A stretch of 64,000 nucleotides of DNA, from contig REEU01000198.1 of assembly GCA_007694905.1 (NCBI GenBank), positions 1 through 64,000 on the forward strand. The letters are read 5' to 3'. The position numbers and the translations under genes are program-made. Positions 34,639-43,663 of the stretch are shown one piece after another; position 1 is the first letter of the stretch, and the number at the start of each line of letters is the position of its first letter. The notes under the pieces are model-generated. The model did no database searches. It was not told the DNA's origin and was given only the letters and a program-made list of their open reading frames with translations. Source of the DNA: Gammaproteobacteria bacterium (GTDB lineage: Bacteria; Pseudomonadota; Gammaproteobacteria; Pseudomonadales; Azotimanducaceae).

Positions 34639-35097
34639 GTGACCACATCGTCTATGCCCCAACCCGTCTGGCATGAAGTCATCCAGCGCGGCAACGCTCA
34701 CTTCGCGGCCGGCCGCTACGCGGACGCCCTCGCGGCCTTCGACCGCGCCCTCGTCATGGTCGATCGCCTCCTGGCCGGCTGCCGCATCGACGTGGCGCTG
34801 CTCGTCTCGAAGATCGTCACCCAGCGCAACCGGGCGGAGACCCTGGTCCGATTGCGGCGTTACGCAGACGCGGACGAGGCGTTTCGGCAAGGCCATGGCT
34901 TCGCTCAGGCGATTGTCGAAGAGGAGGCGTTTGCGGAGAACGTGCGTCATGCGGCGCGCTGCCATTGCCGCATGATGTTCAGCGAGTGGAGGGTGTTCCG
35001 CTGCGAGCACGGCCACCATCTGGACGACAGACACGAGCCCTTTTTCTCTGCATCCTTTGCGCATTCGGGCACGCTGGCGACAGCAACCGTGCACTGA
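34639..35097 (+). CDS. 152-aa TPR-like protein, paralogue B, iron-associated
   Basis: The 152-residue paralogue of the product at 16814 has the same TPR-like head (GNAHFAAGRYADALAAFDRA), the same middle (SKIVTQRNRAETLVRLRRYA), Cys/His positions in ARCHCRMM and FRCEHGHHLD, and the same C-terminus SGTLATATVH. GTG 34639 is preceded by GAGGGAG. A Fur-like box lies upstream. There is no receptor gene beside this copy, so its function is not tied to haem uptake alone. Two conserved Cys/His clusters hint at metal or haem binding. Confidence 0.82.
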   Translation: MTTSSMPQPVWHEVIQRGNAHFAAGRYADALAAFDRALVMVDRLLAGCRIDVALLVSKIVTQRNRAETLVRLRRYADADEAFRQGHGFAQAIVEEEAFAENVRHAARCHCRMMFSEWRVFRCEHGHHLDDRHEPFFSASFAHSGTLATATVH

Positions 35098-35158
35098 CCC
35101 TGCGATCGGTCTTCTGAAAGCGGCGCGTTCGTGACGAAAGCAAGGAACCGACTTCGAG

Positions 35159-35863
35159 ATGCCACGCCTGGATCGTTTCCTCAGCCAGACGCTGGCGATC
35201 AAGCGCAGCGACGTGCGCCTGCTGCTGGCGCGGGGCCGCGTCGAGGTGGACGGTGAACGTGCCGTCGATATCCATCAGATCATCCACCGGTTCAGCGAGG
35301 TGCGCTGCGATGGCCGGATCCTCCAGAACAGAACCGCTCGCTACCTGATGCTCAACAAGCCTGCGGGCGTCGTCAGCGCCACCCGGGACGCCACCCACCC
35401 GACCGTGATCGATCTGCTCGACGCGCCCTGGAAACACGAGCTGCACCTGGTCGGCCGCCTGGATATCCATTCCACGGGCCTAATGCTTCTGAGCAACGAC
35501 GGGCAATGGTCGAAGGCCGTGTCACGGCCGGAGTCGAAGCTGCCGAAGCGCTACAGGGTCGCTGTTCGAAGGTCGCTCACGGACGCGCAAGTCGATGCTT
35601 TCCGGAGCGGGTTGTACTTCGGCTACGAAGACAGTATCACGCGCCCTGCCGAACTCACGATCGCGGGTGAGTTCGAGGCGGACGTGTGCCTGCTCGAGGG
35701 GCGCTATCACCAGATCCGGCGCATGCTCGCTCAGCTCGGGAACGAGGTGCTCAGCATTCACCGCTTCGCGGTGGGCTCACTGACGCTGGATGCAGAACTC
35801 GCGCCCGGAGCGAGCCGGGAGCTGACTTCAGCCGAGGTGGAAGCGCTCGCGCCGCGAGCATGA
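35159..35863 (+). CDS. rsuA: pseudouridine synthase, RsuA-type
   Basis: The 234-residue protein has an N-terminal S4 RNA-binding domain (LDRFLSQTLAIKRSDVRLLL) and a catalytic domain with the GRLD motif (LVGRLDIHSTGLMLLSNDGQ), whose Asp is the catalytic residue, plus EGRYHQIRRMLAQLGNEV. Length and motifs match RsuA, which makes pseudouridine 516 in 16S rRNA. It is convergent with ybiT, 18 nt away. Confidence 0.87.
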   Translation: MPRLDRFLSQTLAIKRSDVRLLLARGRVEVDGERAVDIHQIIHRFSEVRCDGRILQNRTARYLMLNKPAGVVSATRDATHPTVIDLLDAPWKHELHLVGRLDIHSTGLMLLSNDGQWSKAVSRPESKLPKRYRVAVRRSLTDAQVDAFRSGLYFGYEDSITRPAELTIAGEFEADVCLLEGRYHQIRRMLAQLGNEVLSIHRFAVGSLTLDAELAPGASRELTSAEVEALAPRA

Positions 35864-35881
35864 GCCGGCGCGGGGTACGTT

Positions 35882-37486
35882 TCAGGCGGCTTTCAGCAAA
35901 GCTTCCCGATTGGCCAGGTACTCATCATAGGTGCCCGGGTGATCCACGATTCTGCGATTCGTGATCTCGAGGACCCGGGTCGCCAGGGAGGACACGAATT
36001 CCCGGTCGTGGCTGACGAAGATGATGGTGCCGGCAAAGGCGGCCAACGCCTTGTTCAACGATTCGATCGCTTCCATGTCCAGGTGATTGGTGGGTTCGTC
36101 CATGATCAGCACGTTGATGTCCATCATCATCAGCTTGCCGAACAGCAGCCGGTTCTTCTCACCACCGGAACAGACCCGGGCCTTCTTGTTGATGTCGTCC
36201 GCAGTGAACAGAAGCTGGCCCAGCATGCCGCGGACCATGAGGTCGTCGTGCTTGGGCTGCCGCCACTGGGACATCCAGTCGAACAGGTTCAGGTCGTTGG
36301 CGAACTCGGCGCTGCTGTCCTGAGGGCAATAGCCCACCTGGGCGTTCTCCGCCCACTTCACCGTGCCCCGAGCAGCCTTCAGGTCTGCCGTCAGGCAGCG
36401 CAGGAAGGTGGTCTTGCCGGCACCGTTCTCGCCAATGACAGCCAGTCGACTGCCTGCTTCCAGGATCAGATCGCCACCTTCGAACAGCGTACTTCCATCG
36501 AAGCCGTGGGACAGGCCTTCTAGTTCGAGGCACTGCCGGTGCAGCTTCCTGCTCTGCTTGAAGACGATGTGCGGTCTCACCCGACTGGACGGCTTGACCT
36601 CATCAAGGGTGATCTTCTCCATCTTCCTGGCCCGCGAAGTGGCCTGCTTGGCCTTGGAGGCATTGGCCGAGAAGCGGTTCACGAAGGCCTGCAGATCTTC
36701 GAGTTCGGCGCTCTTCTTCGCGTTCGAGGTCTCGAGCTGCTGCTGGATCAGGGTGGAGGCCGCCACGAAGGCCTCGTAGTTGCCCGGATAAATCCGCAGC
36801 TCGCCGTAGTCGATGTCTGCCATGTGGGTGCAGACGGCATTCAGGAAGTGACGATCGTGGGAAATGATGATCATGGTGCTCTTACGCTGGTTGAGCACCG
36901 TTTCGAGCCAGCTGATGGTGTGGATGTCCAGGTTGTTGGTGGGCTCGTCAAGCAGCAGCACGTCCGGATCGGCAAACAGCGCCTGGGCGAGGAGCACCCG
37001 CAGCTTGGTGCCGGGCGCCACCTGCCGCATCGAACCGAAGTGCAACGCCTCCTCGATCCCAGCTTCCAGCAGGAGGTCTCCGGCGCGGCTTTCTGCGGTG
37101 TAGCCGTCCAACTCTGCGAAAGCCGCTTCGAGTTCCGCCACGCGCATGCCGTCCGCTTCGGACATCTCGGCCTGACCGTAGATGCGGTCGCGCTCCTGCT
37201 TCACCTTCCACAGCTCGGCGTCGCCCATGATCACCGTATCGACCACGCTGTAGGCGTCGAAGGCGTACTGATCCTGGCTCAAGGTGCCCAGCTTGCACCC
37301 CGGCGCCAGCGAGACGTTGCCGGAGGTCGGGGTCAGTTCCCCGCTCAGGATCTTCATCAGCGTCGACTTGCCGCAGCCGTTCGCGCCGATCAGCCCATAG
37401 CGATTACCGCCGTCGAACTTCGCGGAAATGTTCTCGAACAACGGCTTGGCGCCGAACTGCATGGTGATGTTCGCGGTGGTGATCAA
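35882..37486 (-). CDS. ybiT: ABC-F family ATPase, YbiT type
   Basis: The 534-residue protein has two ABC domains: Walker [10 protein letters not shown] and GENGAGKTT, Walker [14 protein letters not shown] and [14 protein letters not shown] linker holds the P-site tRNA-interaction region ([20 protein letters not shown]). The start is a TTG at 37486, which gives [20 protein letters not shown], matching the YbiT N-terminus, with AGGA 8 nt upstream; the longer reading from 37594 adds implausible residues. ABC-F proteins act on the ribosome. Confidence 0.88.
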   Translation of the reverse strand: MITTANITMQFGAKPLFENISAKFDGGNRYGLIGANGCGKSTLMKILSGELTPTSGNVSLAPGCKLGTLSQDQYAFDAYSVVDTVIMGDAELWKVKQERDRIYGQAEMSEADGMRVAELEAAFAELDGYTAESRAGDLLLEAGIEEALHFGSMRQVAPGTKLRVLLAQALFADPDVLLLDEPTNNLDIHTISWLETVLNQRKSTMIIISHDRHFLNAVCTHMADIDYGELRIYPGNYEAFVAASTLIQQQLETSNAKKSAELEDLQAFVNRFSANASKAKQATSRARKMEKITLDEVKPSSRVRPHIVFKQSRKLHRQCLELEGLSHGFDGSTLFEGGDLILEAGSRLAVIGENGAGKTTFLRCLTADLKAARGTVKWAENAQVGYCPQDSSAEFANDLNLFDWMSQWRQPKHDDLMVRGMLGQLLFTADDINKKARVCSGGEKNRLLFGKLMMMDINVLIMDEPTNHLDMEAIESLNKALAAFAGTIIFVSHDREFVSSLATRVLEITNRRIVDHPGTYDEYLANREALLKAA

Positions 37487-37815
37487 CTTCGGATTCCTGC
37501 TGCCTGCGACGGGTGGGTCACGGTTGAGCGTGGCGCGGGAGAGGCGCCCCGCTTTGCGGGCGCGGAGTATGGCGACTCCAGCGGTTGGACTCAATGGCCC
37601 GCAGCCAGGGATGGCGGTCCTCCTATCGGTGATCCGCGCACGGCAGGCCGGGCAGGCGAGCGGCGTGCGAGCCGGCAGTCATCCTGATAGGTTCTTCGCT
37701 TCACGAGCCCGCCCCGGGCTTTCGATGGACGGTCTGCACTGAATCGCTTGGGCAAACCATGTCCTCGCAGTCGCTGGAGGGGGTTACGGGAGCCGGCTCG
37801 ATCCACGGAGCGGTC
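37487..37815. other. 329-bp divergent intergenic region
   Basis: This lies between ybiT (minus) and the amine oxidase (plus). It contains a GC-rich hairpin around 37544-37563 (GCGCCC ... GGGCGC) in the ybiT leader. No convincing gene is visible, and promoters cannot be picked with confidence. Confidence 0.5.
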
Positions 37816-37911
37816 ATGAAACGACGGGAATTTCTACGAACGAGCGCCGTCGCGACATCAGGACTGGTGTTGCCATAGACCTCTGCGCTGGCGTCGAGCA
37901 CGCGCAAGCGG

Positions 37912-39276
37912 GTGGTGGTTCTGGGCGCCGGCCTTGCCGGCCTGGCTGCGGCCTGGGAGCTGGTTCAGTCGGGGCACGAGGTCGTGGTGCTCGAAGCGCA
38001 GACGCGTCCAGGCGGCCGGGTTCTGACGCTGCGGGAAGGCTTTGCTCCAGGGCTTACCGCAGAAGCCGGGGCGATGTTCTTCACGGATCGCTTTCGGCAT
38101 CTCATGCGCCTGGTGCAGCATTTCGAGATTCCCTACGAGTCCATCTTCGCCCCCAGTCTCCCCTATGCCCGGGGCGATGCCCTCTTTCATCTGCAGGGCC
38201 GACGTCTGCGCGTCACTGCCGACAGCGACGTGGACTGGCCTTACAACCTGACTGCCGAGGAACGGGAACTCGGTCCGTTCGGCATCGTGAACAAGTACCT
38301 GCTATCGGCGTTTGCCGGCATGGACGACCCGGTGGCGTCCGGTGCGCTGCCGGACTGGCTGCTCGAGCACGATGACAAGACCCTGCTCGAGTTCGCTGCG
38401 GAGCGCGGTGCCTCGCCGGGTGCGCAGGAGATGATTCGCCATGGGGGCCGGTTCGGTGCCCGAAGCGACACCGCGTCCGCAGCGTCGACGCTGACTGCAG
38501 ATTTTGCTCCGACCCGTGACACAGCACCTCTGGCCTTCGTGGGCGGGTCCGATGTGCTTCCCCGCGCTCTCGCTGCAGAGCTGGACCAACGCATTCACTA
38601 TGGCGCAGAAGCCGTACGAATCGAACAGGACCAGGAGAGCGCGCAGATCGTCGTCCGATCCGGGGGACGTCAGGATAGGGTCATTGCCGACCAGGTCGTG
38701 TGCGCCATTCCGTTCTCGGTCCTGCGTCACATCGAGGTGGCGCCCGCGCTATCGCCCGCCAAGCAGACGGTAGTGAACGGTCTTGAGTACCTCTCTGTCA
38801 CACGTTCGTTCCTGCAGATGCGCCAGCGCTTCTGGGAGGACGAAGGCGTGATGGGCAATGCCCAGACCGACCTTGCGATTGGCGAAGTGCAACAGCAGCC
38901 CCTCATTCGCAGCCAAGCGCAGGGCGACCGGGCCATCCTCGAGGCGCATGCCCGATGGGCCGGGGAACCCCCTGCGTTGGAGGGCATGGCAGAGGAGGAA
39001 CGTCTGCGTTACGTCCTCGAGGAGATGGACAAGGTGCATCCGGGGGTCGGCCGGCACTACGAAGGGGGACAGTCGAAGAGCTGGCAGACTGACCGCTGGG
39101 CACGCGGTGCTTACTCGCTTTATCGTCCGGGCCAGATCAGCAACTGGCTGCCGGAGGCCTCGCGGCAGGAAGGCCGCATCCACTTCGCCGGCGAGCATAC
39201 GTCCATCTTCAACAGCACCATGGAGGGGGCGGTCGAGTCAGGTGTGCGTGCAGCGCGTGAGATCGAAGAGAGCTAA
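37912..39276 (+). CDS. FAD-dependent amine oxidase, Tat signal interrupted by a stop
   Basis: The 454-residue body is a flavin monoamine/L-amino-acid oxidase-type enzyme. It has the Rossmann dinucleotide motif VVLGAGLAGLAAAWELVQSG, the acidic end EAQTRPGGR, and a C-terminal FAD motif (GRIHFAGEHTS, then TMEGAVESGVRAA). Upstream and in frame, ATG 37816 begins a Tat signal (MKRREFLRTSAVATSGLVLP), but codon 21 is TAG (37876-37878). Downstream the frame continues through ALASSTRKR into the enzyme. Either the gene is a recent pseudogene, or translation restarts at GTG 37912, giving a cytosolic and slightly clipped protein. Confidence 0.75.
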   Translation: MVVLGAGLAGLAAAWELVQSGHEVVVLEAQTRPGGRVLTLREGFAPGLTAEAGAMFFTDRFRHLMRLVQHFEIPYESIFAPSLPYARGDALFHLQGRRLRVTADSDVDWPYNLTAEERELGPFGIVNKYLLSAFAGMDDPVASGALPDWLLEHDDKTLLEFAAERGASPGAQEMIRHGGRFGARSDTASAASTLTADFAPTRDTAPLAFVGGSDVLPRALAAELDQRIHYGAEAVRIEQDQESAQIVVRSGGRQDRVIADQVVCAIPFSVLRHIEVAPALSPAKQTVVNGLEYLSVTRSFLQMRQRFWEDEGVMGNAQTDLAIGEVQQQPLIRSQAQGDRAILEAHARWAGEPPALEGMAEEERLRYVLEEMDKVHPGVGRHYEGGQSKSWQTDRWARGAYSLYRPGQISNWLPEASRQEGRIHFAGEHTSIFNSTMEGAVESGVRAAREIEES

Positions 39277-39284
39277 GGAAGTGC

Positions 39285-39480
39285 TGATTAATTCCTCCAC
39301 GGCTCTGCGGGTGATTGCCGGTGCAGTGGCAAGGCGCGTCGCGCAGGGAAGGCTGGTTGCCTTTGCAAGCGGCGCAACGCCGCCAATGCGCCGGCAAACG
39401 CCCGCCCTTCGGGGCCCTCAGGGTGCGCCCGCCTCCGCGTTGCGCTTGCTTGACGTAGCACCACTATGCCTGCGCAAGAG
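39285..39480. repeat. extragenic palindromic element between amine oxidase and Nudix genes
   Basis: The stretch contains GCAAGCGGCGCAACGC and, about 75 bp later, the inverted counterpart GCGTTGCGCTTGC, with GC-rich internal hairpins around CGCCCGCCCTTCGGGG. It ends with GACGTAGCACCACTATGC, part of which also occurs at about 8335-8348. The left edge has GGAAGTGCTGATTAATTCC, which resembles an insertion-sequence end. No coding capacity is visible. I read it as an extragenic repeat or a remnant of a small mobile element. Confidence 0.45.
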
Positions 39481-39516
39481 TACTCGCGACGCTGCCGCGG
39501 AAGCGCCGGCAGCGAC

Positions 39517-40125
39517 TCAGAGGTCGATGGGCTCCCACTCCGGGTGCAGCAGCGCGAACAGGTTGCCGAGCATGCGGTAGGTCAGACCCCAGACCACGCG
39601 GCCATCGACGTCGTAGCCAGGAAAGCGGCGTTTCTCGCCGTCCAGTTCGTATTCCAGAACGGTGTGCGCGTTGCCGAGCAGCATCGGGCGCAGCGGCGCC
39701 CAGACCACTTCGGAGACTTCGTGATTGAGTTCGAACCCGGCGGGCCCGGCGCTGAGCTCGAAGACGTACGGCGCAATGAGCAGATCCAGGCGGCGACCGC
39801 GGGCCACCGCGTGGGTGTGGTCGAGCCGGCCGATCAACCTGCCGTGAGCGTCCAGATCGAGGCCGATCTCCTCGCGGGTCTCGCGACGGGCGGCCTCCAG
39901 CATCCCCTCCCCAGGCTCGACATGCCCTCCGGGAAACGCCATGTGTCCCGACCATGGATCATGCGGCCGTTCGGAGCGACGGATCAGCAGCACTTCGGTG
40001 TCATCGCCCTGGCCGCGCAGGATGGTGGCCACTGCGGCCCGTCGCGACACCTTCTCCCGGGCCACGCGCTCGTGCTCGTAGCTGGCGAGGATGTCGCGAA
40101 TGGTAACGAGCCGCAGGTCCGCCAT
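39517..40125 (-). CDS. Nudix hydrolase, NudL (CoA pyrophosphatase)-type
   Basis: The 202-residue protein carries the Nudix box GHVEPGEGMLEAARRETREE (about residues 66-85, with the REIGL-type continuation EIGLDLD) and the preceding SGHMAFPGG segment typical of NudL/CoA diphosphatases. It would hydrolyse CoA or a similar nucleotide diphosphate. ATG 40125 lies 10 nt after the stop of the upstream hydrolase gene, suggesting an operon. Confidence 0.87.
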   Translation of the reverse strand: MADLRLVTIRDILASYEHERVAREKVSRRAAVATILRGQGDDTEVLLIRRSERPHDPWSGHMAFPGGHVEPGEGMLEAARRETREEIGLDLDAHGRLIGRLDHTHAVARGRRLDLLIAPYVFELSAGPAGFELNHEVSEVVWAPLRPMLLGNAHTVLEYELDGEKRRFPGYDVDGRVVWGLTYRMLGNLFALLHPEWEPIDL

Positions 40126-40135
40126 GGGCCGGAAC

Positions 40136-41020
40136 TCAGTGGTTCCGTTCCGTGAGGCGGGAGATGGCGTCGGTGATCGGCGCCCAAACCTCGGGCGGCA
40201 GATCGTGGCCCATGCCTTCGATCTGCAGCCACTCGGATCCCGGGATGGCCTCGTGGGTGTCGCGCCCACCGTGCACCGGCACCAGCGGGTCGGCACTGCC
40301 GTGGATCACCAGGGTCGGCACGGTGATGCGTTCGAGCAGCGGGCGCCGATTACCGTGGGCGACGATGGCCGCCATCTGCCGGGCCGTTCCATAGGGGTAG
40401 ACCGAACGCTCGAAGGTGCGTTGCGCCCGCTCCCGGGCGCGTGCCTCATCGAAGGGGAATCCGGGTGAGCCGATCACCCGGGCGACTTCGAGGGTCCGCG
40501 CCAGATACCCGTCGAGGTCGGCAGGCACCGGCGAGGTGAGCGCAGCCATGGCTTCCGGCGATGCCGGCGGCAGGGCCGGATTGCCGGTGGTGGACATGAT
40601 GGAGGTCAGGCTGCGCACCCGCTCAGGCTGATTCAGCACCATCGCTTGCACGATCATACCGCCCATGGAGGCGCCGGCGATGTGCGCGCGCTCGATCTCG
40701 AGCGCATCGAGCAGGCCGAAGGCGTCGGCGGCCATGTCGTCCAGGGTGTAGGGGACTTCAGGCTTCTGGCCGGCGGTCAAGGCCGCCACCAGGGCGCCCA
40801 TGTCCGGTACCGGCGCGTCGTCGAACTTGGTCGAAAGACCGGAGTCGCGGTTGTCGAACCGGATCACGTGATGACCACGCTCCGCCAGCCCCTCGCAGAA
40901 GGCCTCGTCCCAATGGATCATCTGGGCCCCGAGGCCCATGACCAGCAGCAGGGGGCGTCCATCCCTGGACCCGAAGCTGTCATATTCGAGGGTGATATCA
41001 TTGACGGTTACGCGTGGCAT
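40136..41020 (-). CDS. alpha/beta-fold hydrolase
   Basis: The 294-residue protein has the nucleophile elbow GASMGGMI, oxyanion region VMGLGAQMIHW, acid in HGSADPLVP and catalytic His in GMGHDLPPE. It resembles 3-oxoadipate enol-lactonase or esterase-like enzymes; substrate unknown. ATG 41020 (MPRVTVNDITLEYDS) is preceded by GAGGAG at 7-nt spacing; the ATG nine codons upstream is inferior. In contrast to the enzyme at 1884-2777, its triad is complete. Confidence 0.87.
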   Translation of the reverse strand: MPRVTVNDITLEYDSFGSRDGRPLLLVMGLGAQMIHWDEAFCEGLAERGHHVIRFDNRDSGLSTKFDDAPVPDMGALVAALTAGQKPEVPYTLDDMAADAFGLLDALEIERAHIAGASMGGMIVQAMVLNQPERVRSLTSIMSTTGNPALPPASPEAMAALTSPVPADLDGYLARTLEVARVIGSPGFPFDEARARERAQRTFERSVYPYGTARQMAAIVAHGNRRPLLERITVPTLVIHGSADPLVPVHGGRDTHEAIPGSEWLQIEGMGHDLPPEVWAPITDAISRLTERNH

Positions 41021-41130
41021 GTACTGCTCCTCATGGAAAGTGACCATCGATTGTCGCCACCCCCGGGTAGCAATACAACGCCGTCAGGCACCGTTCAGCC
41101 AACACCACGCAGGCTGCGGCGCACATCAGC

Positions 41131-41886
41131 ATGGAGTCGAAGCACATGAAGGCATGGCACCCGAGCATCTCGCAGCGCCGAGTGCTGCAGCCGCTGGCAG
41201 CGCTTCTCGTCCTGCTCGCCGGCACGCTCGCACAGGCCAATGTGGACATCGGCGCCCCCGCGGAGGAGCGCCGCATGACGGTATTCCTGGACGACCGTGA
41301 GGTGGGGCTGCACACGTTCCGCTTCGACGAAGAGGACGGGACGCTGCGGGTCCGCTCCGAGGCCGAGTTTCAGGTCCGGGTCGTATTCGTCACCCTGTTC
41401 CGCTACGAACACGAAGCCAACGAACGTTGGAGCGCCGGCTGTCTGGTGGGGCTCGAGTCGAAGACTGACGAGAACGGGAAACTGTTCGAAGTTTCGAGCC
41501 AGCCCAGCGAGGCCGGACTCGAAGTGGCGACCCGGGAAGGCAGCCACGAAGTCAAAGCCGACTGTCCCTGGAGCTTTGCCTACTGGACACCGAGCCTGCG
41601 CGAGCGGGAACTGTTGGTGAATCCCCAGGATGGCGCCATGCTGGAAGTGAACTTCGAGAATCTCGGCACCCAGTCACTCAAGGTTGGGCGCCGCGAGGCC
41701 GAAGTCACTGCATGGAAGCTCCGTGGGCGTGACGTCACGCCGGGCAAGGACTCGGAGACGGATGTCGAGATCACGATCTACTACGATTCCGAGGACCGCT
41801 GGTTCGGTCTCGACTCGGACGTCGGCAACGGACGCACGTTGCGCTATCGACCGGCGCCGGACGACATCGCGCATCCCCGCTCCTGA
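41131..41886 (+). CDS. DUF6134-type exported protein
   Basis: The 251-residue protein has a signal peptide (about residues 12-36: LQPLAALLVLLAGTLAQA). The mature beta-rich domain includes LDDREVGLHTFRF and a Cys pair (GCLVG, DCPW), as in DUF6134 proteins. It is probably periplasmic; no enzymatic motif is visible. ATG 41146 (MKAWHP) is an alternative start. It is monocistronic and divergent from the hydrolase. Confidence 0.75.
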   Translation: MESKHMKAWHPSISQRRVLQPLAALLVLLAGTLAQANVDIGAPAEERRMTVFLDDREVGLHTFRFDEEDGTLRVRSEAEFQVRVVFVTLFRYEHEANERWSAGCLVGLESKTDENGKLFEVSSQPSEAGLEVATREGSHEVKADCPWSFAYWTPSLRERELLVNPQDGAMLEVNFENLGTQSLKVGRREAEVTAWKLRGRDVTPGKDSETDVEITIYYDSEDRWFGLDSDVGNGRTLRYRPAPDDIAHPRS

Positions 41887-41968
41887 CGGATTCGGCGAGG
41901 GGCAGCCTGGGCTCTCTTACGGAACAAAACGTAGCGTGTTGATGTTGCGGGGCGTTTGCTAGTGTCAG

Positions 41969-42160
41969 TGGGAGCGAAAGTCGCTGGGCCGCATAGGCCC
42001 GCAGGGTCGGCTTTGCGATCGCAGACTGCTGCCGGGATCGGGCGTGACGCAGATCGCGACGCCCGCTTCGCGGACGTAGGCTGTTGCGCGCCATCCCTGG
42101 CGCCCCCCCTGCGGGGCGCACTACGTGCGACGCAATTCGCTCCCGGCGAATTGCTCCCAC
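41969..42160. repeat. 192-bp REP/MITE-like palindromic element
   Basis: The terminal inverted repeats GTGGGAGC (41969-41976) and GCTCCCAC (42153-42160) bound the element. Inside are stems GGGCC/GGCCC (41986-42000), GCGCCCC/GGGGCGC (42100-42119) and AATTCGC/GCGAATT (42134-42152). GTGGGAGCGA-type ends are common in gammaproteobacterial REP pairs. The whole 365-bp gap (41887-42251) has no gene. Confidence 0.5.
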
Positions 42161-42251
42161 TGGGCATCGCGTACATCGCCGTTGTTCCTTCTGCCACAGC
42201 GTGAACGATCGTTCGTGGCAGGGTCGCATAGTTCACGATCGGCGAAAGTGG

Positions 42252-43661
42252 TCAAAGTCCGCGGGCGGCGGCGATGGCCAGGCCGTCGGCGACGCTGCCG
42301 AAGGGATCGTGGTCCACGACCCGGCCGGGGAAACGGCGCTCGAGCAAGGCCGCCACAGCCGGGATCAGGGATGAGCCACCGGTGCGCACCACCACGTCCA
42401 CGTCCCGAGGAGTGCAGTCCGCCCGCGCCAGGACGCTGTCCACCGTCGCCTCCACCTGCGTCAGCAGGTCCGAGATCAGCGCCTCGAAGCGGCTGCGGGT
42501 GATGCTGAGCGCGATGTCCAGCTCCGGCAGATCCAGCGTGGTCGACTCCTCGCAGGACAACCGCACCTTGGCCGCCGCCACTTCCTGGAACACCTGATAA
42601 CCGAGATTCCGGGTCATGAGATCGAACAACCTGCGGAACTTGGTGCCAACGGGCGGCGGCTGCCGCATGCAGTCCATCACCGGCGCACGGAAGCGATTCT
42701 GATTCAGGGTGTAGCCCACGGTCCAGTTCAGCAACAGATCTTCGTACTGTTCGAACGGGAATCGGGTCTCGATCAGGCGCTCGTCGCCCCAGCGTCGCCA
42801 GACCTCGCCCTTGCCCAGCAGGGGAAACAGCAACTCCCGGAACAGCCGCTGATCAATGTGATCACCGCCAATCGGCGCACCTGCGGTTGCCAGGATGTGG
42901 TTGTCATCGCCCGCGAAGCGCAGCAGCGCCAGATCCAGGGTGCCACCGCCGAAGTCGAACGTGAGCGCGGTGCCGCGAGTGTCCGCTGCAGCCGCCGCCC
43001 GCCAGGACAGCGCCGCCGCCACCGGCTCAGGGAAGAAGCCGAAGTCCAGTCCCGGCGCCAGCAGCCCGGCGTGGCCACAGGCCTCCTTCAGCCGCTCCAG
43101 TGCCAGGGCCTGACTGTTGCGGTCGCGGCCCTCGAAGCGCACAGGATGTCCGCAGCGCAGCGGCCCGGCCAGGGTTCCGTCACCATTGCGTTCGCTCTGC
43201 GCCTGCAATTCACGGCGGATGCGCAGCAGCACCGGCGTGATCAGCGCCACCAGCCGGTAAGGCTGCCCGAACACCATCAGACGGCGGGTGTTGGGGTCGC
43301 CCAGCAGGCGCTTGAGGCCCCGGAACAGGCGCCCTGGCAGACCCGGGTCCTCGAGGGCGGGGCCATAAACCCGCTGCGTCATGGTCTCCGGCGCGGAGCG
43401 GCTGCTGGCCCCGGGCTGGCCGACCAGCAGCGAAGCTTCGCCGAGGACCTCCGGGACCAGCTCCACGGTGCGGCCCGTATTGTCTGCGATGTAGCGATCG
43501 ATGGCGTCCTGGCCGGTCAGGACCTGAAAGTCCCGATCCATGTACGTGGCGGTGGGCATCACCGGCGTATCGGCTTCCAGCAGCACAAGCTCGCTGCGGC
43601 CGGCGTGGATCGCCGCCGCAGAATTCGACGTGCCAAAGTCGATGCCGATGCCTGCAGCCAT
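42252..43661 (-). CDS. yegD: Hsp70-like chaperone of the YegD type
   Basis: The 469-residue protein has the actin/Hsp70 ATPase fold: phosphate 1 motif GIDFGTSNSAAA, phosphate 2 motif (TFDFGGGTLDLALL) and adenosine motif (VVRTGGSSLIPAVAALLERR). The substrate-binding domain of DnaK is absent, as in YegD. It may be a specialised chaperone; the client is unknown. It lies 2 nt after the CoA-transferase gene, so the two are co-transcribed. Confidence 0.85.
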   Translation of the reverse strand: MAAGIGIDFGTSNSAAAIHAGRSELVLLEADTPVMPTATYMDRDFQVLTGQDAIDRYIADNTGRTVELVPEVLGEASLLVGQPGASSRSAPETMTQRVYGPALEDPGLPGRLFRGLKRLLGDPNTRRLMVFGQPYRLVALITPVLLRIRRELQAQSERNGDGTLAGPLRCGHPVRFEGRDRNSQALALERLKEACGHAGLLAPGLDFGFFPEPVAAALSWRAAAAADTRGTALTFDFGGGTLDLALLRFAGDDNHILATAGAPIGGDHIDQRLFRELLFPLLGKGEVWRRWGDERLIETRFPFEQYEDLLLNWTVGYTLNQNRFRAPVMDCMRQPPPVGTKFRRLFDLMTRNLGYQVFQEVAAAKVRLSCEESTTLDLPELDIALSITRSRFEALISDLLTQVEATVDSVLARADCTPRDVDVVVRTGGSSLIPAVAALLERRFPGRVVDHDPFGSVADGLAIAAARGL

Positions 43662-43663
43662 GA

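Noticed and set aside
34501-35202. 233-codon minus-strand frame over the TPR-like paralogue
   Set aside because: The plus-strand gene has a paralogue, an RBS and an upstream motif; the minus frame is its shadow.
10016-37878. Amber (TAG) readthrough as a genome-wide feature, suggested by in-frame TAGs at 10016 and 37876
   Set aside because: The first lies in an obviously deleted gene, and intact genes here use TAG as a normal stop (for example 8468-8470). Two independent mutations are simpler.
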